DNA from: Desulfarculaceae bacterium
GTDB taxonomy: Bacteria > Desulfobacterota > Desulfarculia > Desulfarculales > Desulfarculaceae
Direction: 5' to 3'
Length of the DNA: 64,000 bases
Assembly (NCBI GenBank): GCA_020444545.1
Contig: JAHLKT010000005.1
Span: 62,001-126,000 of the forward strand
A program made the translations under genes and the position numbers. The notes beneath the pieces were generated by a model. That model did no database searches and was not told the origin of the DNA. It saw only the letters and a program-made list of their open reading frames with translations. The first letter of the stretch is position 1. The number at the start of each line of letters is the position of its first letter. Positions 1-8,461 of this stretch are shown one piece after another.

Positions 1-908
1 TGGCCCCGGATGCGGTGGCCTGGGCCCTGCCCAACGTGGGCTCCTATTTCGGCGGCGACCTGGTGGCGGGCATCGTGGCCGCGGACCTGCACCAGCGGCC
101 CGACGTGGCCCTGTTGGTGGACGTGGGCACCAACGCCGAGGTGGTGCTGGGCGACCGCGACTGGCTGGTGGCCTGCGCCGGGGCGGCCGGCCCGGCCCTG
201 GAGAGCGGGGTGGCCAAGATGGGCATCCTGGCCCAGCCCGGAGCCATCGAAGGCGTGAAGATCGACCCCGAGAGCCTGGAGCCGACGCTCAAGATCATCC
301 CGGACCTGGAGGGCCACACGCCTCAGCCCAAGGGCCTGTGCGGCTCGGGGCTCTTGCAGCTTTTGGCCCAGCTCTACCTCACCCGCACCATGGACATGCG
401 GGGCAAGTTCCGCATCCACGAGCACCCGCGCATCTTCGAGAGCGACGAGGGATGGGCCTATATCGTGGCCACCGCCGAGGAGAGCGCCACGGGCTCGGCC
501 ATCTACGTGGACGAGGTGGAGATCGACATCCTCCTGCGCTCCAAGGCGGCCATGTACACCATCCTGCGCACCGTGCTCTTGGAGGTGGGCCTGGACTTCG
601 GCGACCTGAGCGCCTTTTTCGTGGCCGGGGCCTTTGGCAACGTCATCGACCCGGAGACCGCCATCACCCTGGGCATGTTGCCCGATCTGCCCCGCGAGCG
701 CTTCGTGCCCCTGGGCAACTCCTCCCTGGCCGGCTGCCAAAAGTTGCTCCTGGAGCCCGAGGCGCGGCCCTCGGTGGAGGCGGTGGTGGGGCGGCTCACC
801 TACCTTGAGCTCAACGTGAACCAGGCGCTCATGAACCGCTTCTCGGCCGCCCGCTTCATACCCCACACCGACCCCGGCCGCTTCCCCAGCGTGCCGGTCT
901 GGCACTAG
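1..908 (+). CDS. ASKHA-domain corrinoid-activation protein (DUF4445/RACE type), 5' partial
   Basis: The reading frame is open from base 3, so the N-terminal part (in this family usually a 2Fe-2S ferredoxin domain and linker) lies outside the window; about 302 residues are visible. The visible part is the actin-like ATPase (ASKHA) fold. LLVDVGTNAEVVLG is the phosphate-1 loop, followed by a CAGAAGPALESG segment, GLCGSGLLQLLAQLY, and near the C-terminus FFVAGAFGNVIDPETA. Family members use ATP hydrolysis to drive reductive reactivation of Co(II) corrinoid proteins in methyltransferase or Wood-Ljungdahl systems, in the cytoplasm. No methyltransferase or corrinoid protein is visible here, so its partner must lie upstream or elsewhere. 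The kinase-like gene begins 9 bases after the stop. Confidence 0.88.
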   Translation, partial: APDAVAWALPNVGSYFGGDLVAGIVAADLHQRPDVALLVDVGTNAEVVLGDRDWLVACAGAAGPALESGVAKMGILAQPGAIEGVKIDPESLEPTLKIIPDLEGHTPQPKGLCGSGLLQLLAQLYLTRTMDMRGKFRIHEHPRIFESDEGWAYIVATAEESATGSAIYVDEVEIDILLRSKAAMYTILRTVLLEVGLDFGDLSAFFVAGAFGNVIDPETAITLGMLPDLPRERFVPLGNSSLAGCQKLLLEPEARPSVEAVVGRLTYLELNVNQALMNRFSAARFIPHTDPGRFPSVPVWH

Positions 909-917
909 AGGCCGCCC

Positions 918-1895
918 ATGCAAGACGCGCCCGAGCTTCTGCCCCGCGCCAGGGAGCTTAGCGGGCGCAAGCTCACGCGCACCCGTCTGGTGCGCGACAG
1001 CACCAGCTTCATGGACCTGGAGCCCGGCGACGTGCTGGAGCTGGAGGGGCGGCGCTATCTCATCACCGGCACCGAGTACGAGGGCCGCTTCGGGCTCTCG
1101 GACCAGCCCAAGCCCTGGGTCAAGCGGGCCGTGGACTGGGACGACGGCTCGGCCAAGATCATCAAGCTGGTGTTCCATGAGGAGTTCTATCGCCACGTGG
1201 GCGGCTACAAGATCCGCTGCTACCGCTCCCCGGCCAAGGAGGCGCGCATCCTGGACCTGGTGCGGGGCGACATGCGCTTTATGCAGGGCGAGACCCTGAA
1301 GGACACCGCGGGCAACCCGGTGCGCGTCTTGGACCGCATCAACGGGGGGCCGGTGGACACGGTCATGGAGGACATGGGCCGCCGGGGGCACGAGGACTAC
1401 TTCCACAACCATCTGCGCGGGGTGCTCAACCGGCTGCTGGTCCCTTTCCAGGCCATGGCCTGGCTGCACCGCCGGGGCGAGCGCCACGGCGACGTGCGGC
1501 GCGATCACGTATTGGCCGACGCGGCCAGCGGGCAGTGGTCCTGGATCGACTTTGACTACAACTACGACTTCATGGCCAACCCCTTTGGCCTGGACATCTA
1601 CGGCCTGGGCAACATCCTGTGGTTCGCGGTGGGCTGCCAGGAGGTGACCAGCCACTGGCTCAAGCAGGAGCGCAATCCGGCCCTGGAGCGGCTCCGCGAC
1701 GAGGACTATTCCCCGGTGCTCAAAAACCGGGTGATGAACCTGAAGAAGGTCTATCCCTATCTGCCCGACGGCCTGAACAACGTGCTCTTGCACTTTTCGG
1801 CCGGGTCGCCGGTATTCTATGAAAGGGTGGAGGAACTCATGGCCGAGCTGGTCCCGGCCATAGAGCAGCTTCCCCAAGGGGAGGAGGCGCCATGA
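918..1895 (+). CDS. Protein kinase-like protein (putative Ser/Thr kinase)
   Basis: 325 aa, predicted soluble. The C-terminal two thirds resemble an atypical protein kinase fold. AWLHRRGERHGDVRRDHVL around residues 180-198 looks like the catalytic loop (HGD in place of HRD). WIDFDYNYDF around residue 214 looks like the metal-binding DFG region, with DFD instead of DFG. AKIIKLVF near residue 80 could hold the ATP-anchoring lysine. The N-terminus has a short beta-rich segment (EPGDVLELEGRRYLITG) that resembles an added sensing or glycine-rich-loop region. The stop overlaps the start of the following universal stress protein by four bases, so the two are translationally coupled and probably act in the same stress response. 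Activity and substrate are not evident from sequence. Confidence 0.65.
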   Translation: MQDAPELLPRARELSGRKLTRTRLVRDSTSFMDLEPGDVLELEGRRYLITGTEYEGRFGLSDQPKPWVKRAVDWDDGSAKIIKLVFHEEFYRHVGGYKIRCYRSPAKEARILDLVRGDMRFMQGETLKDTAGNPVRVLDRINGGPVDTVMEDMGRRGHEDYFHNHLRGVLNRLLVPFQAMAWLHRRGERHGDVRRDHVLADAASGQWSWIDFDYNYDFMANPFGLDIYGLGNILWFAVGCQEVTSHWLKQERNPALERLRDEDYSPVLKNRVMNLKKVYPYLPDGLNNVLLHFSAGSPVFYERVEELMAELVPAIEQLPQGEEAP

Positions 1896-2347
1896 TCATC
1901 TGGAACCGCATTTTGGCCACGGTGGACGAGCACGAGCGCTCCCTGGAGGCGGTGCACTATCTGGCCAGCGTTTTGGGCGGGTCGGACACCTGCCAGGTGG
2001 CCCTGCTCAGCGTGTACCAGGCCCCCACCGCCGACGCCCTGCCCGACGAGCAGGACCGGGCCCGGGCCGCCGCTCAGGAGGAGGCCCTGCTCCAGGGCCG
2101 TCTGGAGCAGGCCCGCCAGATCCTGGCCGAGGCCGGGCTGCCCGAGGCCAACCTGAGCACCCATCTGGTGCGGGCCGAGGGCCGCCCGGTGGCCGAGGTG
2201 ATCCTGGAAGAACAGGATCGGGGCGGCCACGGCACCATCGTGTTGGGCCGCCGGGGGGTGAGCAAGACCGAGGAGTTCCTCTTCGGCTCGGTGAGCAGCA
2301 TGGTGATGCACAGAGCCAAGGACTGCGCGGTCTGGATTATTTCTTAG
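1892..2347 (+). CDS. Universal stress protein (UspA family)
   Basis: 151 aa, the normal size of a single-domain Usp. It begins IIWNRILATVDEHERSLEAV, with the nucleotide-site aspartate of the first strand. It ends with the family's ATP-binding loop, GTIVLGRRGVSKTEEFLFGS followed by VSSMVMHRAKDCAVWI (compare G-2x-G-9x-G-S/T). The intact glycine loop suggests an ATP-binding member. It overlaps the kinase-like gene (ATGA junction), and the pair probably forms a two-gene operon. A convergent intergenic region with a palindromic repeat follows. Confidence 0.92.
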   Translation: MIIWNRILATVDEHERSLEAVHYLASVLGGSDTCQVALLSVYQAPTADALPDEQDRARAAAQEEALLQGRLEQARQILAEAGLPEANLSTHLVRAEGRPVAEVILEEQDRGGHGTIVLGRRGVSKTEEFLFGSVSSMVMHRAKDCAVWIIS

Positions 2348-2360
2348 CAAGGGCGCGCCC

Positions 2361-2430
2361 AGGCTGCGGCATACTGCGTTGCCGGACTCGCTCGCCGGAC
2401 GCCTTGTCTGGCAACGCCTGACGCAACCGG
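2361..2430 (-). repeat. Dispersed intergenic palindromic element, short form
   Basis: Read on the minus strand it contains GCCAGACAAGGCG, GAGCGAGTCCG and CGCAGTATGCCGC. The same ordered motifs occur at 42230-42355 (plus) and 59795-59908 (minus). This copy lacks the inner hairpin that sits between the second and third motifs in the other two. Confidence 0.6.
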
Positions 2431-2626
2431 CCGGGGCGTTGTCGTGGCGCTCAACCTCGCGTCCACCGAAGCCGCCCGCCATGCCTCTTGCCGTTCGGCC
2501 CTGTGGCTTTGACCGCAAGTCGCCGGGGTTGGCCGGGAAATTTTTACTTTAACCAACTCTTTCTGTTGTCCAGGCAGCTTGCGCCTCTCGTGCAGGGGAT
2601 TTCTTGCCACGCCGCTAAAGCGTCGC

Positions 2627-2653
2627 GGCCCCGATAGACAAGCTATCGGGGCC
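2627..2653. terminator. GGCCCCGATAG hairpin between convergent genes
   Basis: A perfect 11-bp stem, GGCCCCGATAG / CTATCGGGGCC, with a 5-base loop. It lies 26 bases past the stop of the minus-strand M48 gene. There is no clear T-tract, so it may be a transcript-end stabiliser rather than a classical terminator. A near-identical stem is present at 50909-50935. Confidence 0.5.
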
Positions 2654-2678
2654 AGCAGAAAGGCGAGAGGCTTCCAGC

Positions 2679-4001
2679 CTAGTTGGATTTTTTGATGGCC
2701 CCGAGCTGGCCCAGGCGCTTGTAGGCGGCCCGGCCGTAGTTGCTCTTGGGCGCGGCCTTGTAGACCAGGGCGTAGGCCTGCGCCGCGCGGGAGCGCTGGC
2801 CCACCCGGTCGAAGGCATAGCCCAGGTAGAAGTTGTTGACCACGTGCTGGGGCATGCGGCGGTAGGCCCGCTGGTGGGCGCGGAGCGCGTTGCGGTAGTT
2901 GCGGTTGGCGCGCTCCACCATGCCCAGCACGAAGGAGGGGTAGAAGTTGTACCCGCTGAGCTTGGCCCCCCGGCGGGCGGAGGCCAGGGCGGCGCGGCCT
3001 TGCTTCATCTCGGCCTGGGCCAGGGCCAGGCGGGAGTGGAACATGCCCTCCTTGGGGTAGATGGAGATGGCCCGCTGATAGTAGGCCGCGGCCTGGGACC
3101 AGCGCTTTTTCTGGGCCAGGGCGTTGCCCTTGTCCGCAGCGGCGTAGGCCGGAGCGCGCTTCCTCTGCGCGGCCAGCATCCGGTTGAAGTTGGCGGTTCG
3201 GTAGGGCCGGGTGCTCAGCGGCGAGGCCAATGCCCGGTCCTTGGCGGCGGTGATGCGCTCGCGGGGCAGGGGGTGGCTGGAGAGCCAGGCCTCGATCTCG
3301 CTGGGCTCTGACTTTTGCATACGCTGGAACAGGGCAAAGGTCTCCACCATGGCCGTGGGGTTGTAGCCCGCCTTGGTCATGTATTCATAGCCCAGCTGGT
3401 CGGCCTGGCGCTCCTGGTCGCGGGAGTAGGAGAGCATCATCAGGTTGCCGGCCACCCCGGCGGCGGCCAGGGCGGCGGGGGCGTATTCGTTGTCGCCCAT
3501 GGCCAGGGCCAGGCCCAAGAGCGCGCCGGTCAAGAGCACCTGGCGGGTGTAGCCGGCCACGGCGTGGCGGGCGGTGACGTGGCCGATCTCGTGGCCCATC
3601 ACCCCGGCCAGCTCGTCCTCGGAGTTCATCTTGGTGATCAGGCCCCGGGTGATGGATATCTTGCCGCCGGGCAGGGCAAAGGCGTTGACCTGGCTGGAGT
3701 TGACCACCGTGAACTTCCAGGGGAGGTTGGGGCGGTGGCTGTTGCGGGCCAGGCGCTGGCACACCCGGTCCACATAGGCCTGGAGCTGGGGATCCTGGGG
3801 GGGCAGGCCGTGATTGAGCTGGATCACCTCGGGGTAGTGCTGGACCCCCATGGCGATCTCCTGCTGCTCGCTCATGAGCACCAGTTCGTCCTCGCCGGTG
3901 ACCGGGTTCTTGGCGCAGGCGGCCAGGACCAGGAGCAGGGCCGCCGCCAGGGCGGCCAAGAGGGCGATGCGGCTGGATATGAAGCGGCGCGGCAGGCTCA
4001 T
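2679..4001 (-). CDS. M48 family metalloprotease lipoprotein with TPR repeats (BepA/YfgC-like)
   Basis: 440 aa. The N-terminus has a hydrophobic segment ending LLVLAACAKN, a lipobox with the lipidated Cys near residue 29, so the protein is probably anchored in the periplasm. The zinc-protease motif GHEIGHVTARHA (HExxH) lies near residue 137, and a downstream RDQERQADQLGYEY segment supplies the third ligand (Glu). The C-terminal 170 residues are tetratricopeptide-like (AAYYQRAISIYPKEGMFHSR and following). This order of peptidase M48 then TPR is that of BepA, which degrades or chaperones misassembled outer-membrane proteins. The gene is monocistronic; its neighbour upstream on the same strand is a small thiamine-binding-like protein. 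Confidence 0.92.
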   Translation of the reverse strand: MSLPRRFISSRIALLAALAAALLLVLAACAKNPVTGEDELVLMSEQQEIAMGVQHYPEVIQLNHGLPPQDPQLQAYVDRVCQRLARNSHRPNLPWKFTVVNSSQVNAFALPGGKISITRGLITKMNSEDELAGVMGHEIGHVTARHAVAGYTRQVLLTGALLGLALAMGDNEYAPAALAAAGVAGNLMMLSYSRDQERQADQLGYEYMTKAGYNPTAMVETFALFQRMQKSEPSEIEAWLSSHPLPRERITAAKDRALASPLSTRPYRTANFNRMLAAQRKRAPAYAAADKGNALAQKKRWSQAAAYYQRAISIYPKEGMFHSRLALAQAEMKQGRAALASARRGAKLSGYNFYPSFVLGMVERANRNYRNALRAHQRAYRRMPQHVVNNFYLGYAFDRVGQRSRAAQAYALVYKAAPKSNYGRAAYKRLGQLGAIKKSN

Positions 4002-4061
4002 GGCGTGGTTTTTCCCTCGGGCAAAAGAGTCACCGGCAGTTTAGCATAACCCCCGGACCGA

Positions 4062-4358
4062 CTAAAGTTTCTCGGCCACGCTGTTGAGCTTCTGGTCCAT
4101 GCTGCCTTGTTTGTCGCGGCGGTCGTCGATGTTGATCAGGGTCATCACCCGCTGGGCCCCGGCCTCGAAAGGCACCTCGTGCACCTGGCGGATGACGGCC
4201 AGCACTTCGTCCAGGGGGCCTTCCAGCACGGTGCCCATGGGGGTGAGGCGGTTTTTGACTCCCGAAGCCTCCAGGACCTTGTGCACTTGGGCCACGTAGG
4301 AGCTGAGGCTGGTGGAGCCGGTGCCCAGGGGAACCACGGTGAGCTGTACCACGGCCAT
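4062..4358 (-). CDS. MTH1187-type thiamine-binding domain protein (YqgV/UPF0045 family)
   Basis: 98 aa, matching the size of this small family. It has the family pattern VQLTVVPLGTGSTSLSSYVA at the N-terminus, then NRLTPMGTVLEG and a C-terminal RVMTLINIDDRRDK. Members are ferredoxin-fold dimers or tetramers that bind thiamine-like ligands; their physiological role is unsettled. It is divergent from the HEAT-like gene, with a shared promoter region of about 130 bases. Confidence 0.85.
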   Translation of the reverse strand: MAVVQLTVVPLGTGSTSLSSYVAQVHKVLEASGVKNRLTPMGTVLEGPLDEVLAVIRQVHEVPFEAGAQRVMTLINIDDRRDKQGSMDQKLNSVAEKL

Positions 4359-4393
4359 GATTATTCCTCCGTTTTATCTGGCTTGACAGGTTG

Positions 4394-4422
4394 TTGTAAC
4401 CCCCCGGCCAAGCGGGTATAGT
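4394..4422 (+). promoter_or_regulatory. Putative sigma-70 promoter for the HEAT-like gene
   Basis: TTGTAA (4394-4399) and TATAGT (4417-4422) with a 17-base spacer, about 70 bases before the proposed GTG start. Confidence 0.4.
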
Positions 4423-4489
4423 CTGATCTTAAGGCAGCAATGCGCCACTTTCAGCGCCTTGGTGCCGCACCTTTTTGGAGCGAAACGCC

Positions 4490-5392
4490 GTGGAGCGAGA
4501 TTACTACGCCGGGCTGGCAGATGACCAGCTTTTCGAGTTGTTATTCATGGCCGAGGACCGCCTGCCCCGCGAAGCGGCCGAGGAAGCCGCCAATCGGGAC
4601 GGCCTGGCCCCCTACATCGGCCAGGTGGTGATGGACAAGCAGTCCTGGCTGGCCGAGCTGCCCGACTGGTGGGCCGTGGTGCACGGCACCTACATCCTGG
4701 GCCTGCGCGGCGGCGAAGAGTCGGTCCTGCCGCTGATGGCCGTGCTGCGCTGGTCCGACGCATTCGACTGCGACTGGGTGACCGAGCTGTTGCCCTCCAT
4801 CTTCGGCAGCCTGGGCTCGCCGGCGATCCCCTGGCTGACCGCCGCGGCCCGCGACGCGGCGGCCGGGTGGTCGGCCCGCGACCTGGCCCTGCGCTCGTTG
4901 GCCTCCATCGGCCACAAGCACCCCTCCCAGGCGGAGCACGTGTTCCGGGTGATCGGCGAGCGCTTCATGGACGAGGGCGAGGAGCGCCTGGTGCGCCAGC
5001 TGGCCGGCCAGATACTGTTGGACTTCCGCCACCAGGGCTATCGCATGGCCTTGATCAAGTTCGCGCGCGAGGAGTTTGCCTTCCGCGAGGTGGACTACCT
5101 TTACCCCGCCGGGCTGGACCCGGAGGAGGTGGAGGCGGCCTATCGCCAGGGCGAGCCCGAGCTGTGGCACTACGAAGAGGACTGGATGCGCTTCTACGAG
5201 CCCGGCGAGATTCAGCGGCGGCTCAAGCGTTGGACCCGCGAGCGCCTGGGCACCACCGGCCGCTCCCGCAGCCAGAACCCGCCCAGCGGCGGCGGGGCGC
5301 GGGTCTTGCCCCTGTTCGAGCAGGGCAAGCCGCCCGAGCCCCAGAAGCCCAGCGACAGCGGCGAGAAGGGGCCTTACGCGCCGGAGGAGTAG
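4490..5392 (+). CDS. HEAT-repeat-like protein of unknown function
   Basis: About 300 aa, soluble, acidic and rich in Trp and Glu. The middle region reads as alpha-alpha repeats with HEAT character, for example VLPLMAVLRWSD, LPSIFGSLGSPAIPWLTAA and DLALRSLASIGHKHP. The C-terminus (after about residue 240) is charged, low-complexity and probably disordered. I chose the GTG at 4490 because GGAG (4477-4480) sits 9 bases before it; an in-frame TTG at 4475 has no Shine-Dalgarno. HEAT-like folds usually bind proteins. No enzymatic motif is visible and I do not recognise a specific family. Confidence 0.7.
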   Translation: MERDYYAGLADDQLFELLFMAEDRLPREAAEEAANRDGLAPYIGQVVMDKQSWLAELPDWWAVVHGTYILGLRGGEESVLPLMAVLRWSDAFDCDWVTELLPSIFGSLGSPAIPWLTAAARDAAAGWSARDLALRSLASIGHKHPSQAEHVFRVIGERFMDEGEERLVRQLAGQILLDFRHQGYRMALIKFAREEFAFREVDYLYPAGLDPEEVEAAYRQGEPELWHYEEDWMRFYEPGEIQRRLKRWTRERLGTTGRSRSQNPPSGGGARVLPLFEQGKPPEPQKPSDSGEKGPYAPEE

Positions 5393-5461
5393 GGGGCGTT
5401 TCGGCCATCCTGCCCGCGATCATATTTTCGGAGCGGCCCCCCGGAGCCGCTCCGGCTCCGT

Positions 5462-5491
5462 TTGACAGGTCCAGGGCCGCAATGTTAATCT
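5462..5491 (+). promoter_or_regulatory. Putative sigma-70 promoter for dnaX-ybaB-recR
   Basis: TTGACA (5462-5467) and TAATCT (5486-5491) with an 18-base spacer, ending 70 bases before the dnaX GTG start. Confidence 0.5.
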
Positions 5492-5561
5492 TATTCCTGC
5501 GGCCCGAAAGTAAATCGACAGTGATAACGGGCAATTACTTACCCCAGCCCTGGAGGGGCGC

Positions 5562-7274
5562 GTGAGCTATCTGGTCCTGGCCCGCAAGCACCGGCCCGCC
5601 ACCTTTGACCAAGTGGTGGGCCAGGAGCACGTGACCAAGACCCTGGCCGGGGCCCTGGACTCGGGACGCCTGGCCCATGCCTTTTGCTTCACCGGCCCGC
5701 GCGGGGTGGGCAAAACCACGGTGGCTCGCGTTCTGGCCAAGGCCCTGAACTGCGAGCACGGGCCCACGGCCACCCCCTGCGGCAAGTGCGTGCACTGCCT
5801 GGAGATCACCGACGGGCGCGCGGTGGACGTGCAGGAAATCGACGCGGCGAGCAACTCCAGAGTGGAGGATGTGCGCGAGCTGCGTGAGGTGATCCGCTAC
5901 CACCCCCAGTCCAGCCGCTTCCGGGTGACCATCCTGGACGAGGTGCACATGCTCTCCAAGGCGGCCTTCAATGCGCTGTTGAAGACCCTGGAGGAGCCGC
6001 CCGAGCACGCGGTGTTCATTTTGGCCACCACGGACGTGCACAAGGTGCCCCTGACCATCCTGAGCCGCTGCCAGCGCTTCGACTTCCGGCGGCTGCCGCC
6101 CAAGCTGTTGGCCTCGCACCTCAAGGAGGTGTTGGCCAGCGAGGGCTTGGAGCTGCCCGCCGAGAGCCTGGCGCTCATGGCCCGGGAGGCGGACGGCAGC
6201 GTGCGCGACTCGCTGAGCCTCTTGGACCAGGTGTTGGCCTCGGGCCAGGAGTCCATGAGCCACCCCGAGGTGGTGGAGCTTCTGGGCCTGGTGGACCGCG
6301 AGTTGGTGAGCGCCACGGCCACGGCGGTCTTGGCCGGCGACGCGGGCGCGGTGCTGGATCTGGTGAGCCAGGTCTACGCGGCCGGCGGGGAGATGCAGGC
6401 CTTTTACGCCGCCTTGCAGGAGCACTTCCGCAACCTGGCCGCGGCCAAGGCCGCGCCCGAGGGGGCGGAGCTGTTTGGGCTCACCGGCGAGGAGCTGGCC
6501 GGCCTCAGGGCCCAGGCCGGGCCCCACAGCCCCGAGACCTTGCACGAGATCTTCGGCCATCTGGCCGCCAGCGAGGATTTGTTCCGCCGCGCTTCCCAGC
6601 CCAGGCTGGTCATGGAAATGACGCTCCTGAAGCTCACCCAGGTCAAGCCGGTGGTGAGCCTGGCCGACATTTTGGCCGGGCTGGAGCAGGGCGGCGGGAG
6701 CGAAGGCGGAGCGGCCCCCACGGCGGGCGGCGGCGGCTACACCCCGCCCAAGGCCGCGCCCGGCGGCGGACAAACCGCCCGGCCCGTGGTGCGCGAATCC
6801 GCGCCCAGCCCCGCGCCTCGCGCCCAGGCCCCGGCGGCGCCCCCGGCCTCGGCTCCGGCGGCCGCCAAGCCCGGCGACGCCATGGCCATGCTCAAGGAGC
6901 TGGTGCGCTATGCCGAGAAAAGCATGCCTGCCTTGGCCTCTTATCTGGGGCGCTCCCAGGCGGAGCTGGAGGACGGGTTGCTCAAGGTGACCCTGCCCAG
7001 CGGGGCCATCGCGGCCAGCTACGCCACGGACAAGAACCAGACGGCTCTGAGCCAGATGGCCGCCCGCCTGTGGGACGGCGGCCCCTCGGTGCGCCTGGCG
7101 GTCGGGGCCGAGGCCGCGCCCGCGCCGGATCGGCAAAAGGAAGCCGAGAGCCGGGCCGCGCTGGCCAAGGAGCTGATGGCCCACCCGGCGGTGCGGGAGG
7201 CTACCGAGGTCTTCGAGGCCGAGGTGGTGGCCCTGGACCCGGAGGAGCCTTCCCATTCCGATATGAACCAGTAA
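5562..7274 (+). CDS. dnaX: DNA polymerase III subunit gamma/tau
   Basis: 570 aa with a GTG start preceded by TGGAGGGG. The AAA+ clamp-loader domain has Walker A GPRGVGKTT at residues 45-53, a zinc-binding set (NCEHGPTATPCGKCVHC), Walker B ILDEVHM, the SRC motif TILSRCQRF and sensor-2-like sequences. Residues of about 370-430 form a Pro/Ala/Gly-rich linker, followed by a C-terminal tau-like region (AMAMLKELVRYAEKSMP). It loads the beta clamp and couples polymerases at the fork. I see no A-rich slippery site of the kind that produces a short gamma form. It heads the conserved dnaX-ybaB-recR operon. Confidence 0.97.
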   Translation: MSYLVLARKHRPATFDQVVGQEHVTKTLAGALDSGRLAHAFCFTGPRGVGKTTVARVLAKALNCEHGPTATPCGKCVHCLEITDGRAVDVQEIDAASNSRVEDVRELREVIRYHPQSSRFRVTILDEVHMLSKAAFNALLKTLEEPPEHAVFILATTDVHKVPLTILSRCQRFDFRRLPPKLLASHLKEVLASEGLELPAESLALMAREADGSVRDSLSLLDQVLASGQESMSHPEVVELLGLVDRELVSATATAVLAGDAGAVLDLVSQVYAAGGEMQAFYAALQEHFRNLAAAKAAPEGAELFGLTGEELAGLRAQAGPHSPETLHEIFGHLAASEDLFRRASQPRLVMEMTLLKLTQVKPVVSLADILAGLEQGGGSEGGAAPTAGGGGYTPPKAAPGGGQTARPVVRESAPSPAPRAQAPAAPPASAPAAAKPGDAMAMLKELVRYAEKSMPALASYLGRSQAELEDGLLKVTLPSGAIAASYATDKNQTALSQMAARLWDGGPSVRLAVGAEAAPAPDRQKEAESRAALAKELMAHPAVREATEVFEAEVVALDPEEPSHSDMNQ

Positions 7275-7286
7275 GGAGCGATATAG

Positions 7287-7607
7287 ATGATTCCCAAGGG
7301 CGGCATGGGCAACCTGATGAAGCAGGCCCAGAAGATGCAAGAGCAGATGCTCAAGGTGCAGCAGGAGCTGGAGGCCAGCGAGGTGGTCGCCTCCTCCGGC
7401 GGCGGCATGGTGGAGGCCGTGGTGAGCGGCAAGGGCGACCTCTTGCGCCTTAAGTTCGACCCCGAGGTGGTGGACCCGGAGGACGTGGAAATGCTGGCAG
7501 ACCTGGTGGTGGCCGCGGTGGGCGAGGCCCAGCGTCGCGCCCAGGAGATGATGGCCAGCGAGATGGGCAAGCTGACCGGCGGCATGAAGATCCCCGGCCT
7601 CATGTAA
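7287..7607 (+). CDS. YbaB/EbfC family nucleoid-associated protein
   Basis: 106 aa, typical length. It starts MIPKGGMGNLMKQAQKMQEQ, the family's amphipathic helix, followed by the beta-hairpin VEAVVSGKGDLLRLKFDPEV and a C-terminal helix (AQRRAQEMMASEMGKLTGG). Dimers bind DNA as tweezers. It lies 12 bases after dnaX, and its stop shares its last base with the recR ATG, so translation is coupled. The dnaX-ybaB-recR order is widely conserved in bacteria. Confidence 0.96.
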   Translation: MIPKGGMGNLMKQAQKMQEQMLKVQQELEASEVVASSGGGMVEAVVSGKGDLLRLKFDPEVVDPEDVEMLADLVVAAVGEAQRRAQEMMASEMGKLTGGMKIPGLM

Positions 7608-8200
7608 TGTACCCCAAGGCGGTCAACAACCTGGTCCACGCCCTGAGCCGCCTGCCCGGCATCGGCAACAAGACGGCGGAGCGCCTGGCCCTGCACCTGG
7701 TGCGGGCCCCGGCGGCCGAAGTGCAGGCCCTGGCCCGGGCCGTGGCCGGGGTGGGCGGGGTGACCACCTGCGGGGTGTGCTTCAACCTCACCGAACGCGA
7801 CCCCTGCCCCATATGCGCGGACCCGGGCCGCGACGCGGCGACGATCTGCGTGGTGGAGAGCCCGGCCGACCTGGCCGCCCTGGAAGGGGCTGGCAGCTTC
7901 AAGGGGCGCTATCACGTCTTGGCCGGGGCCCTGGCCCCCCTGGACGGGGTGGGGCCCGAGGAGCTGCGTCTGGACCAGCTGGTGCGCCGGGTGCGCCAAG
8001 GCGGGGTCAAGGAAGTGATCATCGCCACCAACCCCACCGTGGAAGGCGAGGCCACCGCCGATCTGGTGGCGCGCTCCCTGGAAGGCCTGGGCGCGGCGGT
8101 CACCCGCCTGGGCTACGGCGTGCCGGTGGGCGGCGACCTCAAGTACATGGACGGGCTCACTCTGAGCCGTTCCCTGGAATCGCGGCGCAGGCTGGACTAG
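7607..8200 (+). CDS. recR: Recombination mediator protein RecR
   Basis: 197 aa. The N-terminal helix-hairpin-helix is LSRLPGIGNKTAERLALHLV. The zinc finger follows as CGVCFNLTERDPCPIC (all four Cys present), then the Toprim domain (ICVVESPADLAALE) and the C-terminal Walker-B-like segment (VTRLGYGVPVGGDLKYMDGL). RecR acts with RecO and RecF to load RecA at gaps. Its ATG overlaps the ybaB stop. Confidence 0.97.
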   Translation: MYPKAVNNLVHALSRLPGIGNKTAERLALHLVRAPAAEVQALARAVAGVGGVTTCGVCFNLTERDPCPICADPGRDAATICVVESPADLAALEGAGSFKGRYHVLAGALAPLDGVGPEELRLDQLVRRVRQGGVKEVIIATNPTVEGEATADLVARSLEGLGAAVTRLGYGVPVGGDLKYMDGLTLSRSLESRRRLD

Positions 8201-8203
8201 CCC

Positions 8204-8407
8204 ATGGAGTTCATGGACTGGCTGCTGTGGTTCGCCATTATTCCGGCGGGGAGTCTGCTGGTTTTCGGGGGGCTGGTGTTTTGGTGGGCGGGCAGCGTCA
8301 CCCTGACCAGCCGCCGCCGCTGGGTGGTCACCCTGGTGCTCAGCGCGGCCTTCGTAATCCTGGAGATGGCGCTGATCGCCAAGTTCGCCTGGGTGTTGCC
8401 GGACTGA
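8204..8407 (+). CDS. Small two-helix membrane protein of unknown function
   Basis: 67 aa, starting 3 bases after the recR stop and so probably the last gene of that operon. It has two hydrophobic segments, residues about 5-30 (LLWFAIIPAGSLLVFGGLVF) and 41-64 (VVTLVLSAAFVILEMALIA), separated by a basic loop (TSRRR). It is probably a hairpin in the inner membrane. No family is recognised. Confidence 0.6.
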   Translation: MEFMDWLLWFAIIPAGSLLVFGGLVFWWAGSVTLTSRRRWVVTLVLSAAFVILEMALIAKFAWVLPD

Positions 8408-8461
8408 TCCATTGCGCCTTTCGCGGCGCGACAAGCCAAACAAATTGCAGGTGAGCCAGGC

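Larger units (their letters stand above)
2348..2678. other. Convergent intergenic region holding a dispersed repeat and a hairpin
   Basis: 331 bases between the universal stress gene and the M48 protease gene, both of which end here. I see no convincing gene. It contains one copy of the dispersed intergenic palindrome (2361-2430) and a strong 11-bp hairpin (2627-2653). Confidence 0.7.

Noticed and set aside
2344-2610. 88-aa minus-strand ORF in the convergent gap
   Set aside because: No ribosome site, low-complexity composition, and it overlaps the intergenic palindrome.
5562-7274. Programmed frameshift in dnaX for a short gamma product
   Set aside because: I found no A-rich slippery heptamer or run of A in the expected region.
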